Positions 51,057 through 62,978 of a stretch of DNA of 64,000 bases are shown here, in pieces. The translations under genes and the position numbers were made by a program. Origin of the DNA: Glandiceps talaboti (taxonomy: Eukaryota; Hemichordata; Enteropneusta; Spengelidae). The stretch covers positions 3,573,861-3,637,860 of the forward strand of contig NC_135564.1 in the NCBI RefSeq assembly GCF_964340395.1, given 5' to 3'. The notes below the pieces were generated by a model. That model made no database searches and was not told where the DNA came from. It saw only the letters and a program-made list of their open reading frames with translations. Within the stretch, counting starts at the first letter, position 1. Every line of letters starts with the position of its first letter.

Positions 51057-52545
51057 CTTTCTCTTCTCTGATATGAATGTGTGATTTTGTCTTCTTGAAA
51101 TGTTTTCTATTTTCTTCGGCTCTTTAGAATGAATTGGAATTTCTGTGCTAAATTATGGCAGACGACAAAAGGAAACTATTTAGATATGTTAAATATATAA
51201 GTTTACACTGAAAAACCCAGGGAATTTTAACTACAGTAAGAATTATTGTTATATATTTGAACAAAACATATTTACAACGTCCACATTTGTCAAAATATAT
51301 AGAATATATGCAGTACCTGCATATTCTCAGCAATGAAAATAACATTGACATGACGATTATGAATACACAAAGGCGACAAAAATGGCAGCCATTGTATTTA
51401 ATAACTATTGTGTCGAGAAATGTAATTTACCTCAAATAACTAATACTTCAATAATAAGTGGAGGAAATAAACGTTGTCACCAAACCCCACGTTGTAACAA
51501 ATATATAAACATTCAAATTATTTGCTTGTTCTATCAACTTACTTTACTTTCCAGCGCCAGATAGAGAATCTTCCGAGCAAGAGTTAGTTGACGATAACAG
51601 CGACGATGACACTTTTGTATTTTACATTATTACACTCAGATAACAATGAATAACAATATATGATTGTAATGCATAGAATAATGACAATACCAGTGCCTTC
51701 ATCTTATATAACATTCGTACATCGAATGTCTCATTTCAATAGTTTCATTATCCAAAGGAATTTGAAGGTCTATGTAAATGTGAACACTGGTTTACCCATA
51801 CAGAATAATTATTACAAACATTTTTAAGCAAACTATACATGAATTAATAAATCGCTGAAAATAGCACAGACCAAATCTGGTACCAATTCGTGCACTCTAA
51901 AGTAATATGTTCAGTTCCTGAACATATGTTAGAACACTTAATTGTAACAGATTTTGAACGTCGTATATGTGTTCAATATAACTAGTAGAACGCATGTGTT
52001 CAGATTTAGAAGTGTTTTTATTTTTGAACGCATAAAATATGTTCAAAATCTTATAAACTAGAACACTGTTGACGCATCAGAACACTGTAATAGTTTTTGA
52101 AATTCTGTTGTTAAACTAAAACAATCTTTTTTTATTGGTTGCCTAAATTATATTAACTTTCTTCGTCACTGAGTCGTTGTAAAATTGTCATATCATCGAG
52201 TTTGCCTTGCCTACCTTCCTATGAAAATTACAGGGTGAATACACAGACCAACATTGTATGTAAATGTTGGCCTCATACTAAACATTCATTCAAATTAAAA
52301 GATTAAAAGAAATAAAGGTACACAGTTGCCACGTGCTTGCGTTCCTTTTAAAAAGATACATGAAAGATATGAGGTGGGTCTGCAAACTTTAAAAAAATAC
52401 AAATTTCACATGTTTGAGTACTGAAATTATTCTTTTTATTTGTATAAACATAATTTTAATGTACATATAATACATAATTATAATACAACGATATATACAT
52501 CCAATTCTGACCGTTTATAGCAGCGTTTAAATATATTTTTGTATA

Positions 52546-52760
52546 TATATACATACATACACACATTCATTCATACATACATACATACATACATACATAC
52601 ATACATACATACATGCATGCATGCATGCATGCATGCATGCATACATGCATACATACATACATACATACATACATACATACATACATACATACATGCATAC
52701 GTACATGCATACGTACATGCATGCATGCATGCATGCAGGCAGGCAGGCAGGCAGGCAGGC

Positions 52761-52809
<49 letters not shown>

Positions 52810-52830
52810 CACTGACACACTGACAGACAC
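52546..52830 (+). repeat. Compound microsatellite (ATAC)n-(ATGC)n-(GCAG)n-(CAGA)n
   Basis: Blocks of ATAC, ATGC, ATAC with ACGT, GCAG and CAGA in turn. All ORFs over it are repeat artefacts. Confidence 0.96.
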
Positions 52831-52933
52831 GTTCACGTTGATATATCCTGCACATTATAAATATGCGACATAAAAAATGTTAAATATACAATATCATGTT
52901 GTTTGATTTTGTGACATACATTATTTGGATTAA

Positions 52934-52939
52934 TTTATT
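52934..52939 (-). promoter_or_regulatory. Candidate polyadenylation signal of the VWA7-like gene
   Basis: TTTATT on plus (AATAAA on minus), 72 bases after the stop codon at 53011-53013. This is inferred from position. Confidence 0.45.
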
Positions 52940-53010
52940 CGATTGTGAACTCAGAGTATCTTTAAGATGTCCATAATGCACAGTTCTTGTTATATTAATG
53001 TTTAGTTGCA

Positions 53011-56000
53011 CTAAGCCTTAGATTCATCAAAATCCTCCAGAGTCCATGTTTGTTGACTCTTGTCTGTCGTCCGTGGATGGACTGCGTTCTTCTTTCCTTT
53101 GTAAAACTTGGAAACAAGGAAGGCTGTCAACACAATACAGACAGCAATCACCAATGCAACGATAAGTCCAATCAAAACAGGTTGGTACCAGTTGGTAGGA
53201 GGGTCGTAGGCCGACATCTGAAATATACCACAAGTCGAACCGTGTGTGAGTAATATGATGAATTGTAACTATGGAAACTAAAACTCAATAAACCTTATTC
53301 ATCTTTTAGCATATTATTTCAGCGATTTTGTTTATTGTGTGTGTGTGTGTGTGTGTTTGTTTGTTTGTTTGTTTGTTTGTTTGTTTGTTTGTGTTTCATT
53401 TCAGAACCATCAAAGTAATTCTTACATGTGAATTCATAGTATGTTAGCTGTTCTCAGTTTTAAAAACATGTTAACAACCAGCAGTGTTCTTCCTAAATGT
53501 ATTTCAATTTGGCTTCTTTTATCGACATTTTCCACCACGGAACATTCTATCGAAGTCGACTGAGAAACAAATCTTGTCTTGCTCGATACAAATCATACTA
53601 ATATTGGTATTGATGTTGGTGGTGGGGGTAGTGGTGGTGGTGCTAATGGTGGTGGTGGTGGTGGTGGTGGTGGTGGTGGTAATATTTGTTGTTGTAGTAG
53701 TAGTAGTGGTGGTGGTGGTGCTGCTGCTGCTGCTGGTGGTGGTGCTGGTGTTGGTGGTGCTGCTGGTGCTGCTGGTGGTGGTGCTGGTAGCGCTGCTGGT
53801 GGTGCTGGTGGTGCTGGTAGTGCTGGTGGTGGTAGTAGTAGTAGTAGTAAAAAGAAGTATTAGTAAGATTTTTGTTGGACCAGATGACAGTGTAGCAAAG
53901 ATAGTGAATTCTTGTCTAGCAGACGACAAATTCTCTCTACTCAACTGGCTTCCATTGTATATACACCTTATAATAACAAAACCCGAATTACCGTAGTAAC
54001 GGCCATGGTTGGTGTTGTACTGTCTGTAGCAAACGTTGGTGACGTCATCGATTCTCTCAACTCGTCAAATTCCCTCTGCTCTGCTATATAGTCCATCACA
54101 GTCAGTTTATATTCAATGTAGTTGGTGGCGCCAGTCATCCCATAAACCAATAGTGTACCAACACTAGATACAAGGATATCGAATATTTACTCAAAGTCAT
54201 ATTACCGAAACAATTTAATTTGAGTGGGCGGACCATAAAGTTTGCTTCTGAAACATCACAAATTCTGACAATTTCTAGCACAACTAATAGGGAATAGTGT
54301 ATAGTTGATTATTAAGTTCAAGATCCAATGCATGACATAAATTTGATTTTTTTTCCGGGCGACCATGAGTTGTTTTTTCGCTGATATTAACTTTTGACAT
54401 GTACAAAAATGGAAACGATGTCAACCTGAGAAAAACAAATGTTTGGTCAATACATTGTATGGTATTATATAACAATTAATTGAATAATTCTATTTTTCCT
54501 GTTAATTAAATTCCTCTTAAATTATTCGAATATTATCCATCGTTCATGTGTTTGTATCGTTCGTTTTAGTGTAGTGACCATTAGAAAGAAAAAGATCAAG
54601 TCGAAATTGATATTTTGTTCCAAAATATTTTGTTGCGCACCTGACTGTCCCACTCTCTGTTCCGTTTTCGGCGGCTACGATCATAAAGCCGTCAACAGAC
54701 TCTTTGGCGGGAACAGTTACATCTGAAGGTTCGTACTCCATCAAAAACCCAAGTGTATCGTCGACAGAAACTGTGTATGTATCTGTTGTATCTCCGTAAT
54801 TATGAATAGAAAAGTTGATAGTGAAAGGAATTCCAGTAGGGTCCAAGGCATCTATAAGAAAATTACCGAAATTTTAATATTTGAGTAAACCGAGGTTTCT
54901 ACAGTTTGCTTTAAGACCGTCTTTGGTAAAGATAGAAGGAAATATTTTTCCGCATTCAATTACATCATTCCCGCCATATTACATAATGAAGTAGTATACA
55001 CACTCATTTGCAAGTTCAGAAAGCCCCCCCCCCCCCATGGGTATGATTTATTGGAAAGCAATGTTAAAAAAACAACACTTATTCTGTGAATTGAGAAGGT
55101 TTAGTATTAAACTGACTGCCCCTGCAAGGTAATACGAATACATACTGCACTCGAAGGAAAACTGATCAGAAGTCGTGAGATGAAATCTATTTTAATGCAA
55201 CGTGGAGATTATATGGAGTTATTCTACATTTTAAATCTTGTTAATTGACCAGACAAGAATTTATCACGCTTCAAAATAACGCCCTGTCTGACTTGTCCAT
55301 TGTGTATCCTGTTTCCAGCTTTCCAAGTTTACAGTCAATTACATGTTATTCACTTACGGTTTGCTCCTCCATCCATGGACAGACTAACGGACTGAACTAT
55401 GACGTCACTAGAATACACCCTTTGAAATATGTTGGAATCTCCATCCATGCCTTCTAGTTTCAATGTAAAATCCTAGAACACAAGTGAAAAGATACCGTTG
55501 GTAAAAAAAAATAGTTGTTTAATTTTTATAATACGATCAATGTTTCGTAGCGTGGGACCCCTAGACGCGCGCGTGTGAAACAGATGGCGGACGACTGTAT
55601 GTTCTGTTTCATGATGACTTTGTAGAAAGTTGCTCGGAGTCATAATTACCTCACTCGGGACGACTGTGTCAGCTGTGTAGGAAACTGAATCAAGGGTAGA
55701 TAATGTCAGAGTGTCTAATTCTACACCATAGTTATCTTCAATTACCAGACCAGTAAGTGTAGAAACCTTCTCCAGTCCCGTCACAGTCACAAGTATCGTC
55801 ACTTCCTGGCCTGAAATTGTGAGTTGAAAGAAAATTAAATCCAATAACATCCAAGCTTTCAGTCATTTTATTTAGCTCTTGTTAACCGTAAGGACAATAA
55901 GATAGTTTAACAATACCACTCATAACACGTTATCCTATTAAACCAAAGAATTATATCAACTTTAAAATACTAAATTAGGTTTACAAAACGACTTTTCTTC

Positions 56001-56967
56001 TCTCTTTTTGTACATCGGGTTTGCTCTTTAGAATACGTTTTTAGAGTGACGAAATATTTTGATATAATTTTACGTTTCAGGATTAGTATGTCTAGATAAC
56101 GTACATAACTTCTCCAAGAATGTTATGATGGTCAACGCCGGCTAACTGATTTACCTAAACACATACACGTAGTCCTCTCAATGGCAAAAGAAGAACATTT
56201 ATTTTAGACAATTGCTGATGAGAGAAAAGTTATCGATTTCCGTTTGAATGGTTTATAATACGAATTAATATGGTAGACAGTAGTTCATTATGGAAATGTT
56301 GCAGGTGAATGCAAATACTCTGTCATACCTGTTGCCGGCGAACAGTGAAGAGGTAAAATTCGTCCAAAATCGTCCTTGGTATAAAAACTATATAAGAAAT
56401 CTACAGTAGTGGTAGCGTTGACTGTGATGTGCCAGTCACGGCTATCGTGCAAGGTTAAAGTCCACTCTCCAGGCATTGGTGTTTCCACAACTAAGATGAG
56501 TTCGGTAGCCGTATTTAGTACTGTACGATAGTCTGACGGAGTACTCCCTGGAAAGCAAAGTTGTTGACATAAAGAAATATATGTACATGAATTTGACAAA
56601 TTTCATTCAGAGTAAAAAAAAAGTTATGTATGAAAATTGCAAATTTTTTTTAGAAACTTCTATGCGAACTTACCTGTAGGATCTGCCAATGTGAAAGGTA
56701 TATTTGAAACGCCTGATGTAAGAACAGTAATTTCAATCTGTGACATGGTGGCATCAGATGAGAAGACCACATTTCCACTTCCGGTTTTGTCGAGAATCAT
56801 TACACTGGCTTGTCCGCCTTGGAAACTGAGGTTGATAATTTCAGTAGCTTCACTTAATTGAGACTTGGTTGTTTGTACTACCCATCCACCACTTACTTCA
56901 GCGAGGTACTCATAGGATCCCAAAGTACGCTTTCTTCTGAAATAACTTTCTTCGACCTCGGATGATT
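53011..56967 (-). CDS. VWA7-like exons 9-15: ectodomain, membrane helix, tail
   Basis: Part of the VWA7-like gene. Exons 56674-56967 to 53992-54163 encode beta-rich repeats like those after the VWA domain in VWA7, including [13 protein letters not shown] (a jelly-roll-like strand pair) and VTVTGLEKV. The last exon 53011-53217 encodes a proximal segment, a single helix of about 24 residues ([21 protein letters not shown]) and a cytosolic tail starting [10 protein letters not shown] and ending DESKA, then TAG. Several N-x-T/S sequons (e.g. NAT, NGT) support an extracellular location. Confidence 0.87.
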
Positions 56968-59361
56968 CTGAAGAAAAGTAAGGAAAAAACAAAGAGTACA
57001 GTTCACTGTCTATCAAGAGATGGCGCTGTCTGCTTTCCTTCACACTTCAATACACTTGCAGTTTCATGTACCGGTAATTCATGAAGCCACACCAATCACT
57101 TGAAAAGTCGTGTCATTATACAGGAAGTATTCGGTTTACATCTTGTGTAAAAAGTCATCAGTTGTTATATTTTTGCCAATCGTAAAAGTAGTCAAAACCA
57201 TATCTTACCATGATCGCACTCTGTCCCTGTGATGCCAATCGTAAAAGTAGTCAAAGCCATATCTTACCATCGCTACTCTGTATCTTAACATCGCTACTCT
57301 GTCCCTGTGATGCTGCTCTGTAACCTCCACAGTTACCAGTAAGTAAATAATCCAAAGCAATGTTCTTTTTCAAAGCAAGATCAGCAACGTCGTCTCGTTT
57401 ATATTCATCCTTAGCATCCGCATCGGTGAATACATAAACATCTGAACCCGGTATACTATAACATACAGAGACACAATTCGAATTAGGATTAACATTTAGA
57501 TGTAATCAAATATTACCATGGTAGCTGACCATTCAGTATTCTAAGATAGGCATCAGACCAATAGAAGAATTCTTCTAGTGGTCTGAGGTTCTTCTAGTTG
57601 TCTGAGGTTCTTCTAGTGGTCTGAGGTTCTTCTAGTGGTCTGGGGATAGACACACGTATAAAACTATTGTCACAACATGTTGATACAACAGTGATAAGCA
57701 ATTGAGTGGACGTTCGTTTAATTATAGTCTCAGTAGGGACGCGTCTCTGAAAACTCAGATCACTAGAAGAATTCTTCTAGTGGTCTGAGCTGAAAACTAA
57801 TTGTGTTCCCGATACCATAGCCTCAAAAATAGGGTAGGTAGATAGTCGGGATTTTGTTATTTTTTTATCTTTATCTTTTTTTGTAATTGTTTTTATTTTT
57901 GAAAAATATTGCTTCGATCGACCCAAAAATAAATGAACTGTCGGTCAGCATACCCGTTCTGTGATACATGTAGTTTGATGAAATGTGTACAAACATCACT
58001 GGGGAAAGAAAGAAGATCTGGAAGACAAAAGAGTGTCTTAAATCTTTGTTGTAATTTCTTTTTAAATGTTTAGGGTCGGTGGCTTAAACTAGGGTCGGTC
58101 AGGTTATCTGAAACACATTTTATTATTTTATTTGCTTTATTGGTAAGTTTGTAAAATAATATGAAATCGTTCGTGATTTGATTCACAGTTAACTTTTATC
58201 CCATGTTTACCTGGTTCAGTGTCAACTGCTTCAACCGAGAAATGTCGGCATTATTTTATTTACGACCAGCTTTATTGATTTCATACTTTGGTTGTGTTGT
58301 TTGTGTATGACCTTCTTTGTGAACTTACACATCACTTATCAGCACATCGGGACCATGTAAACGGCATATTTAGTATACAACCGGCTTGACAATGTGTGCA
58401 AATTTCGTTACCCTTTGAATCGATTCGAACAAAGGTTAATATGAACTTGTCAGGTAACTTCTGATAATATTTGATTGATGTGACATTGTTCGATATGTTT
58501 ATCACACACATATATAAATATATTTACCTAATACGTATACATGTTGTATATGACAGGCCATATATGTAGCAATAATCAATAGAGCACATTCCATGTATTA
58601 AATCACATTTCTATGAGATGTTTTCATTGGTTAATTTACGCATTTGAGTCCATTAAAATCGTCATTTGCATGCCAAAAAAAAAACAATGTTTGTATTCAT
58701 AAAACTAACGAGTTGCTATTAGTTAACTACTATTCATGTGCTTACGTGTATTTTTATGTACGCCAAGTTCATGATGATTGCCGGTACCCACAGAGTCTGC
58801 TGAAATAGAAGTTTTGCTTAATGAAATACTGACTGCCTTTTGCCCACAACTAACCAAAAACAATAAAAAAATTCCCTCCCACCGAAAACTCGTGTATGAA
58901 CAGCTTTTTGATTGAACAGCTTCGTTGGCTACACCTGTACTTTGCCATTGTGAATTGGACCAAGTTACGTGTAATGTGGCTCCGCGCAGAGATACATTGT
59001 CAAGTGTACGTAACCCAATGATGAAACATATTTTAAAGAAAGATAAGTATAAGCATAGAGTTCCGATTGTAAATGATGCCATCAACTGATTGTGTTGTCG
59101 TCATGATTTGTCGACTAGTCGATCATTTATTGTCGTCAAAGACAGCATCCATTACACACGTCAATAAAACTATAATGCCTACCTATGGTTAACTGCTAAT
59201 TCAGTTCCACTCATGGACATTTCAGGACAGTCACCCCCACCAGTAGCTGTCAAACTATCTATCCATTCACGGTACAGTGTGCTGTTTGTAGTGATGTATA
59301 CAGGACCATAGTCTGAGAGGGAGAGAGAGGAGGAGGGAGAGACAAAGACAGCAATTAGGAG

Positions 59362-59405
<44 letters not shown>

Positions 59406-59498
59406 CATACATACATACATACATACATACATACATACATACATACATACAGACAGACAGACAGTCAGACGATGGTTCGTACAAGTATTTCTTCCTTC

Positions 59499-59531
<33 letters not shown>

Positions 59532-59877
59532 TTTATTGTTGTGTTTGTTTGTTTGTTTGTTTGTTTGTTTGTTTGTTAGTTTGTTTGTTTACCAATGATG
59601 CTTACCAGGATCATTGAATGGGACAAGTACATAGTTAGCTGGCTCGTTAACTGTTCCAACCCTTTCGTCGATAATTCGATTCACTTCTTCTTTGACTGCA
59701 TCGATGTCATCTCTCATACTACCAGTCGTATCAATTGCAAAGGTCAATGACTTAGAACTGTTCAACTGTAAATTGAAGAATTGCATAAACACTTCATCCC
59801 CTACGTTTTCACGAAGTCCATAATCTGAATGAAAAGACAGAATAATGGTTATGTTATGTTAATGGTTATATCTATCC

Positions 59878-59932
<55 letters not shown>

Positions 59933-60018
59933 CATCCATCCATCCATCCATCCATCCATCCATCCATCCATCCATCCATCCATCCATCCATCCATCCATC
60001 TATCTATCTATCTATATG

Positions 60019-60064
<46 letters not shown>

Positions 60065-62801
60065 CATCTATCCATCTATCTATCTATCTATCTATATGTC
60101 TATCTATCCATCTATCCATCCATCCACCCATCCATTCATCCATCCATCCATCCATCCATCCATCCACCCAACCACCCACCCATCCATCCATCTATCTATT
60201 TATATTGCCCTCCGACTGTAAATTCGTTACGTTTACTTATATTTTACAAAGTTGCACTTAATACCTGGAGCTAGGAAAAAGTTGTCGGTTGCCATCATGG
60301 CCGCCACAGTTGCATTGAGATGAAGTATATTATGTGGAGAGTATAACAGTTCACGTGATTCTTTGTTTATACCACCAATGGCTGAGTCATCCTTAGTACT
60401 GTCATCGGGACCACCATGAGAACATTTGTCTGAAAGATAGAAATAAAACTGATTGTTCTAATAAAACTATAGCTAGCCAATGACAAATGTTTGCAAGTAA
60501 ACGAAATCACAGTCTAAGGACTTGTGGATACACATGTAGTCAATACCAAGATTTAGATGTGAGTTTAATAGACAGAAAGGTGAGTGATAACATGACTTAA
60601 AATAACGTTACATTACACTGCATTACCCTACATTAGAACACAACACAACACAACACAACACAACACAACACAACACAACACAACACAACACAACACAACA
60701 CACGAAACGACGCGACACCACACCACACCATACCACACCATACCACGCCACGCCACACGACGCGACGCGACACGACACACTACATCACATCACACCACAC
60801 CACACCACACCACATCACATCACATCACATCGCATCACAACACAACACGACACCACACGACGCGTCGCGACGCGACACACTACATCACATCACACCACAT
60901 CACATCACATCACATCACATCACATCACACTACAACACAACACAACACAACACAACACAACACAACACAACACAACATCACATCACATCACATCACATCA
61001 CATCACATCACATCACACCCCGTTACCTTTGTTTTTGTTGCTGCCTTTCTGTCCTGATCGGTATCCACTCGTCAACTCTTCACCGTCAACTATAATATTA
61101 TTATAGCAATCACCATCAACACTAAATAGAGGAAAGTATGCACAAAAGCAACGAAGTCTTTATCAATGTACTAATTACGATAAATCTTACAATAACGAGG
61201 GCAATTAACAACCAAGCAGCAAACTAGTCAAGCCAAAATGTACTTATGAACAGAAGGGGTGTGTAGAATTTTCTCGTATAAACATTGTTCAGTTGTAGCA
61301 CGTTTCAAAACGTTAAGATAAATTACAATTTTAATACCGTGGTGCGATTAATGTAACCGGATTTGAATGAGAATATGGGTGCATATGTCTTTAACTGTAC
61401 ATGTATTTCATTTTATTTCATTTCCCAATGCTTTTAATTTGTAATTGTTATTGTTCATCGCTTTTGAATATTCTTAAAATAGAAAGGGCGCTATATAGAA
61501 AATAAATCAATGCTAAATGAATGTTAAAATATGTGAAAATATGTGAAAATATGAGATGGGGAAGCAATTACGCTAGATTCTAAGAAATGCTTACCCAGTA
61601 TAGTCACAGTCACTACATGCTGCTTTCTTCACCGTTGGAAGAATATCGACACCATCCCTTCCTGAAATGTTAAAATAAACATCATGTAATGAATAATGTG
61701 GAGATACTAGTAATACTGTATAGTTTGATCGTCTGTGACTGACTGGAATCGAACCGGGGGAGGAGGTTACTCCCCAATTTTCAAACGACGGTGCTGCTGC
61801 GCTCAACTTCTAAACAATATGCATGTTGAACATCTTCAAAGAATATACATGTACAATTAAAAGCAGACCCATTGTTAGTGACTTCTAGTCATCATCATCC
61901 AGTCAATTACCTTTATTGTAATGCTGTGAATGTATTTTAAAGCATCAAGACGTTTCCAATGTTATCAACCCCACATGGTTAAGAAATGTTCAGATAGCGA
62001 GGCCATCCATGTTTAGGGATATTTTCGTGAACAAGTAACCCATGAGTTACACAAATCTTCACATATACCTTTTCATTGAATTGGAGTATACATCCCACTC
62101 CTACCCTGAATTGGACCCGGGTATCGAACACTGTTTTGAGTATCATATCATTCGTGACTCACTGTAAATGCCGTTGTATATATTCAACAACAAGTCAGGG
62201 GTTGGTTTTGTAATATATTTTTGGTGACAGCAAACCATAACCTCTCTTTCTATTATCGCAATTAAAAATAGAAAATAACTTACCAAGATCTTCATAAGGA
62301 ACCGTTCCTTTCATTTCTATCCAATTTGTGTTACTATAGAAATCCTGTAGTGTGTGTAAATATTGACCAGTCCAAACCCTAGCGTCAGAATAGTTCGGGT
62401 GTTCTTTTCGTAATTCCTTTAATATGTCTTCGCGAATTCGGACCAACAAATGGTCATTTCCTGTGATGTTCGTTAGAAAGCAAATAAGGGGAAAATTATC
62501 AAACAACAAGATTATTTGTTAGATACCCACCACGTATTTACTGATTCAGAAACGAAATGTACACTACATACTGAAAATGTGTCTTCGCCATTTTTAGATA
62601 TTGCATGGTTAGAGCACAAACAGTTAAGAAATTCTTCCTTAACTGTGGTTAGAGCATTTAATACATAACCTGGGATATTCCTCTACCCTATACCAAGCAT
62701 AATTTGAGTATGTAAGTAAATTTTGTTAGTAAACGTTCTCAAAATTTATTTCTAGACGGATATAGATGCATTTAAATTCAAGATTGTTGTTTCAGTTGTA
62801 G

Positions 62802-62842
<41 letters not shown>

Positions 62843-62978
62843 CTGAACTTACCCTTTTTAAATTCCTCTCCATTGAAATGGGATGGTGCATCCGCAAAGT
62901 CATTTACATCTACATCTGTATTGGCCTTTACTATTTCATCTATGGCCTCTTCGAGTGGTTTGGGGGATATTTCCCCGA
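53011..62978 (-). CDS. VWA7-like protein (von Willebrand factor A domain), 5'-partial, 15 exons
   Basis: Exons on minus: 62853-62978, 62284-62460, 61595-61661, 61027-61121, 60265-60429, 59606-59824, 59183-59312, 57268-57455, 56674-56967, 56329-56547, 55650-55810, 55358-55472, 54641-54851, 53992-54163, 53011-53217. All junctions are GT-AG with matching phases, giving 847 residues to a TAG at 53011. The order is a Het-C-like region with [14 protein letters not shown], a VWA domain with MIDAS motif DTTGS, a beta-rich ectodomain, a membrane helix and a 35-residue cytosolic tail. Human VWA7 is about 890 residues, so roughly the first 100, including the signal peptide, lie beyond the window. The protein is probably extracellular and membrane-anchored; its ligand is unknown. 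Hemicentin also has a VWA domain, but the Het-C-like part points to VWA7. Confidence 0.88.
53601..53855 (+). repeat. Degenerate (GGT)n/(GCT)n repeat
   Basis: GGT, GCT, GTA and AGT units in the last VWA7-like intron, with poly-Gly, poly-Val and poly-Thr ORFs as artefacts. A (GT)n/(GTTT)n array lies at 53334-53390. Confidence 0.93.
57201..57320 (-). repeat. Duplicated splice-donor segment in the VWA7-like gene
   Basis: On minus the exon end CAGAGTAGCGATG occurs twice in the exon, first followed by TTAAGATA and then by GTAAGATATGG (the working donor at 57267). A third, 59-base-displaced copy (CAGAGTGCGATCATG followed by GTAAGATATGG) lies in the intron, with its donor at 57208. The units also share CTTTTACGATTGGCATCACAGGGA. 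Confidence 0.85.
57268..59824 (-). CDS. VWA7-like exons 6-8: VWA domain
   Basis: Part of the VWA7-like gene. Exon 59606-59824 holds the first strand and the metal-site motif DTTGS (consensus DxSxS, here with Thr) and YVLVPFNDP. Exon 59183-59312 holds [12 protein letters not shown], with the Thr and Gly-rich loop of the MIDAS. Exon 57268-57455 holds [11 protein letters not shown], with the last metal-site Asp. The metal site therefore looks intact. The exon 59183/57268 junction crosses a 1.7 kb intron that contains foldback repeats; an intermediate candidate near 58745-58800 breaks the frame and is not needed. Confidence 0.88.
57554..57789. repeat. Paired palindromes with four 19-base tandem repeats
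   Basis: A 32-base palindrome (57554-57585) and a related 36-base palindrome (57754-57789) share AGAAGAATTCTTCTAGTGGTCTGAG. Between them TTCTTCTAGTGGTCTGAGG is repeated four times in tandem (57570-57645). The pair looks like the ends of a small foldback element of about 235 bases in a VWA7-like intron. Confidence 0.8.
57823..58110. mobile_element. Possible short repeat element with AATAGGGTAGGTAG and TTTAGGGTCGGTGG ends
   Basis: The ends AATAGGGTAGGTAG and TAGGGTCGGT recall the AATAGGTGGG and TTTAGGATCGG blocks of the family at 37737-38012. The interior is AT-rich and non-coding. The link between them is by eye. Confidence 0.35.
59370..59590 (+). repeat. Compound microsatellites (CAGA)n-(ATAC)n-(CAGA)n, (CTGT)n, (GTTT)n
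   Basis: CAGA and ATAC blocks at 59370-59463, CTGT at 59502-59531, GTTT at 59540-59588. They fill the short intron between the two VWA exons, reaching 15 bases from exon 59606-59824. Confidence 0.94.
59870..60202 (+). repeat. Compound microsatellite (ATCT)n/(ATCC)n
   Basis: Alternating ATCT and ATCC blocks, about 330 bases, in the intron between VWA7-like exons 59606-59824 and 60265-60429. Confidence 0.97.
60265..62978 (-). CDS. VWA7-like exons 1-5 (in window): Het-C-like region
   Basis: Part of the VWA7-like gene. Exon 62853-62978 has the [13 protein letters not shown] stretch, equivalent to the AHFD.E.F block of VWA7. Exon 62284-62460 has the diagnostic [12 protein letters not shown]. Exon 61595-61661 has CSDCDY, and exon 61027-61121 has [11 protein letters not shown], both present in VWA7 relatives. 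Exon 60265-60429 has KCSHGG and a helical stretch leading to the VWA domain. This region resembles the fungal Het-C (heterokaryon incompatibility) fold; a role in animals is not known to me. Confidence 0.85.
60636..61017 (+). repeat. Pentanucleotide array (ACAAC)n/(ACACC)n/(ACATC)n
   Basis: About 380 bases of 5-base units with CpG-bearing variants (ACGACGCGAC) in two blocks. It ends 10 bases before the exon at 61027-61121, that is at its donor side on the minus strand. Confidence 0.95.
61725..61806 (-). mobile_element. Possible tRNA-derived SINE fragment
   Basis: On minus, GAGCGCAGCAGCACCGTCG followed by GGTTCGATTCC. The second block is a perfect pol III B box and the first is a weak A-box-like start, with a 35-base spacing like that of a tRNA head. 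There is no full cloverleaf that I can draw, so a SINE or tRNA relic is more likely than a working tRNA gene. Confidence 0.45.
62792..62840 (+). repeat. (GTT)n microsatellite
   Basis: About 15 GTT units 13 bases from the VWA7-like exon 62853-62978. Confidence 0.93.

Larger units (their letters stand above)
51057..53010. other. Spacer between the VWA7-like gene and gene A
   Basis: The 3' end of the VWA7-like gene faces the 5' side of gene A. Apart from the microsatellite at 52546-52830 it is AT-rich. The stretch 51890-52100 repeats GTTC/GAAC-type words (GTTCAGTTCCTGAACATATG) without a clear unit. I see no coding exon. The promoter of gene A should lie just above 51056; no core motif is clear. 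Confidence 0.55.

Noticed and set aside
58723-59085. 120-codon ORF on minus in a VWA7-like intron
   Set aside because: Skipping it keeps phase and the expected VWA sequence across the 59183/57455 junction; including it breaks the frame. It has no recognised domain.
60636-61017. CRISPR array or satellite
   Set aside because: Units are 5 bases and contiguous with no spacers; this is an animal genome and the array is a microsatellite.
61725-61806. Functional tRNA gene
   Set aside because: A B box is present, but I cannot draw an acceptor stem or anticodon arm, so it is listed only as a possible SINE fragment.
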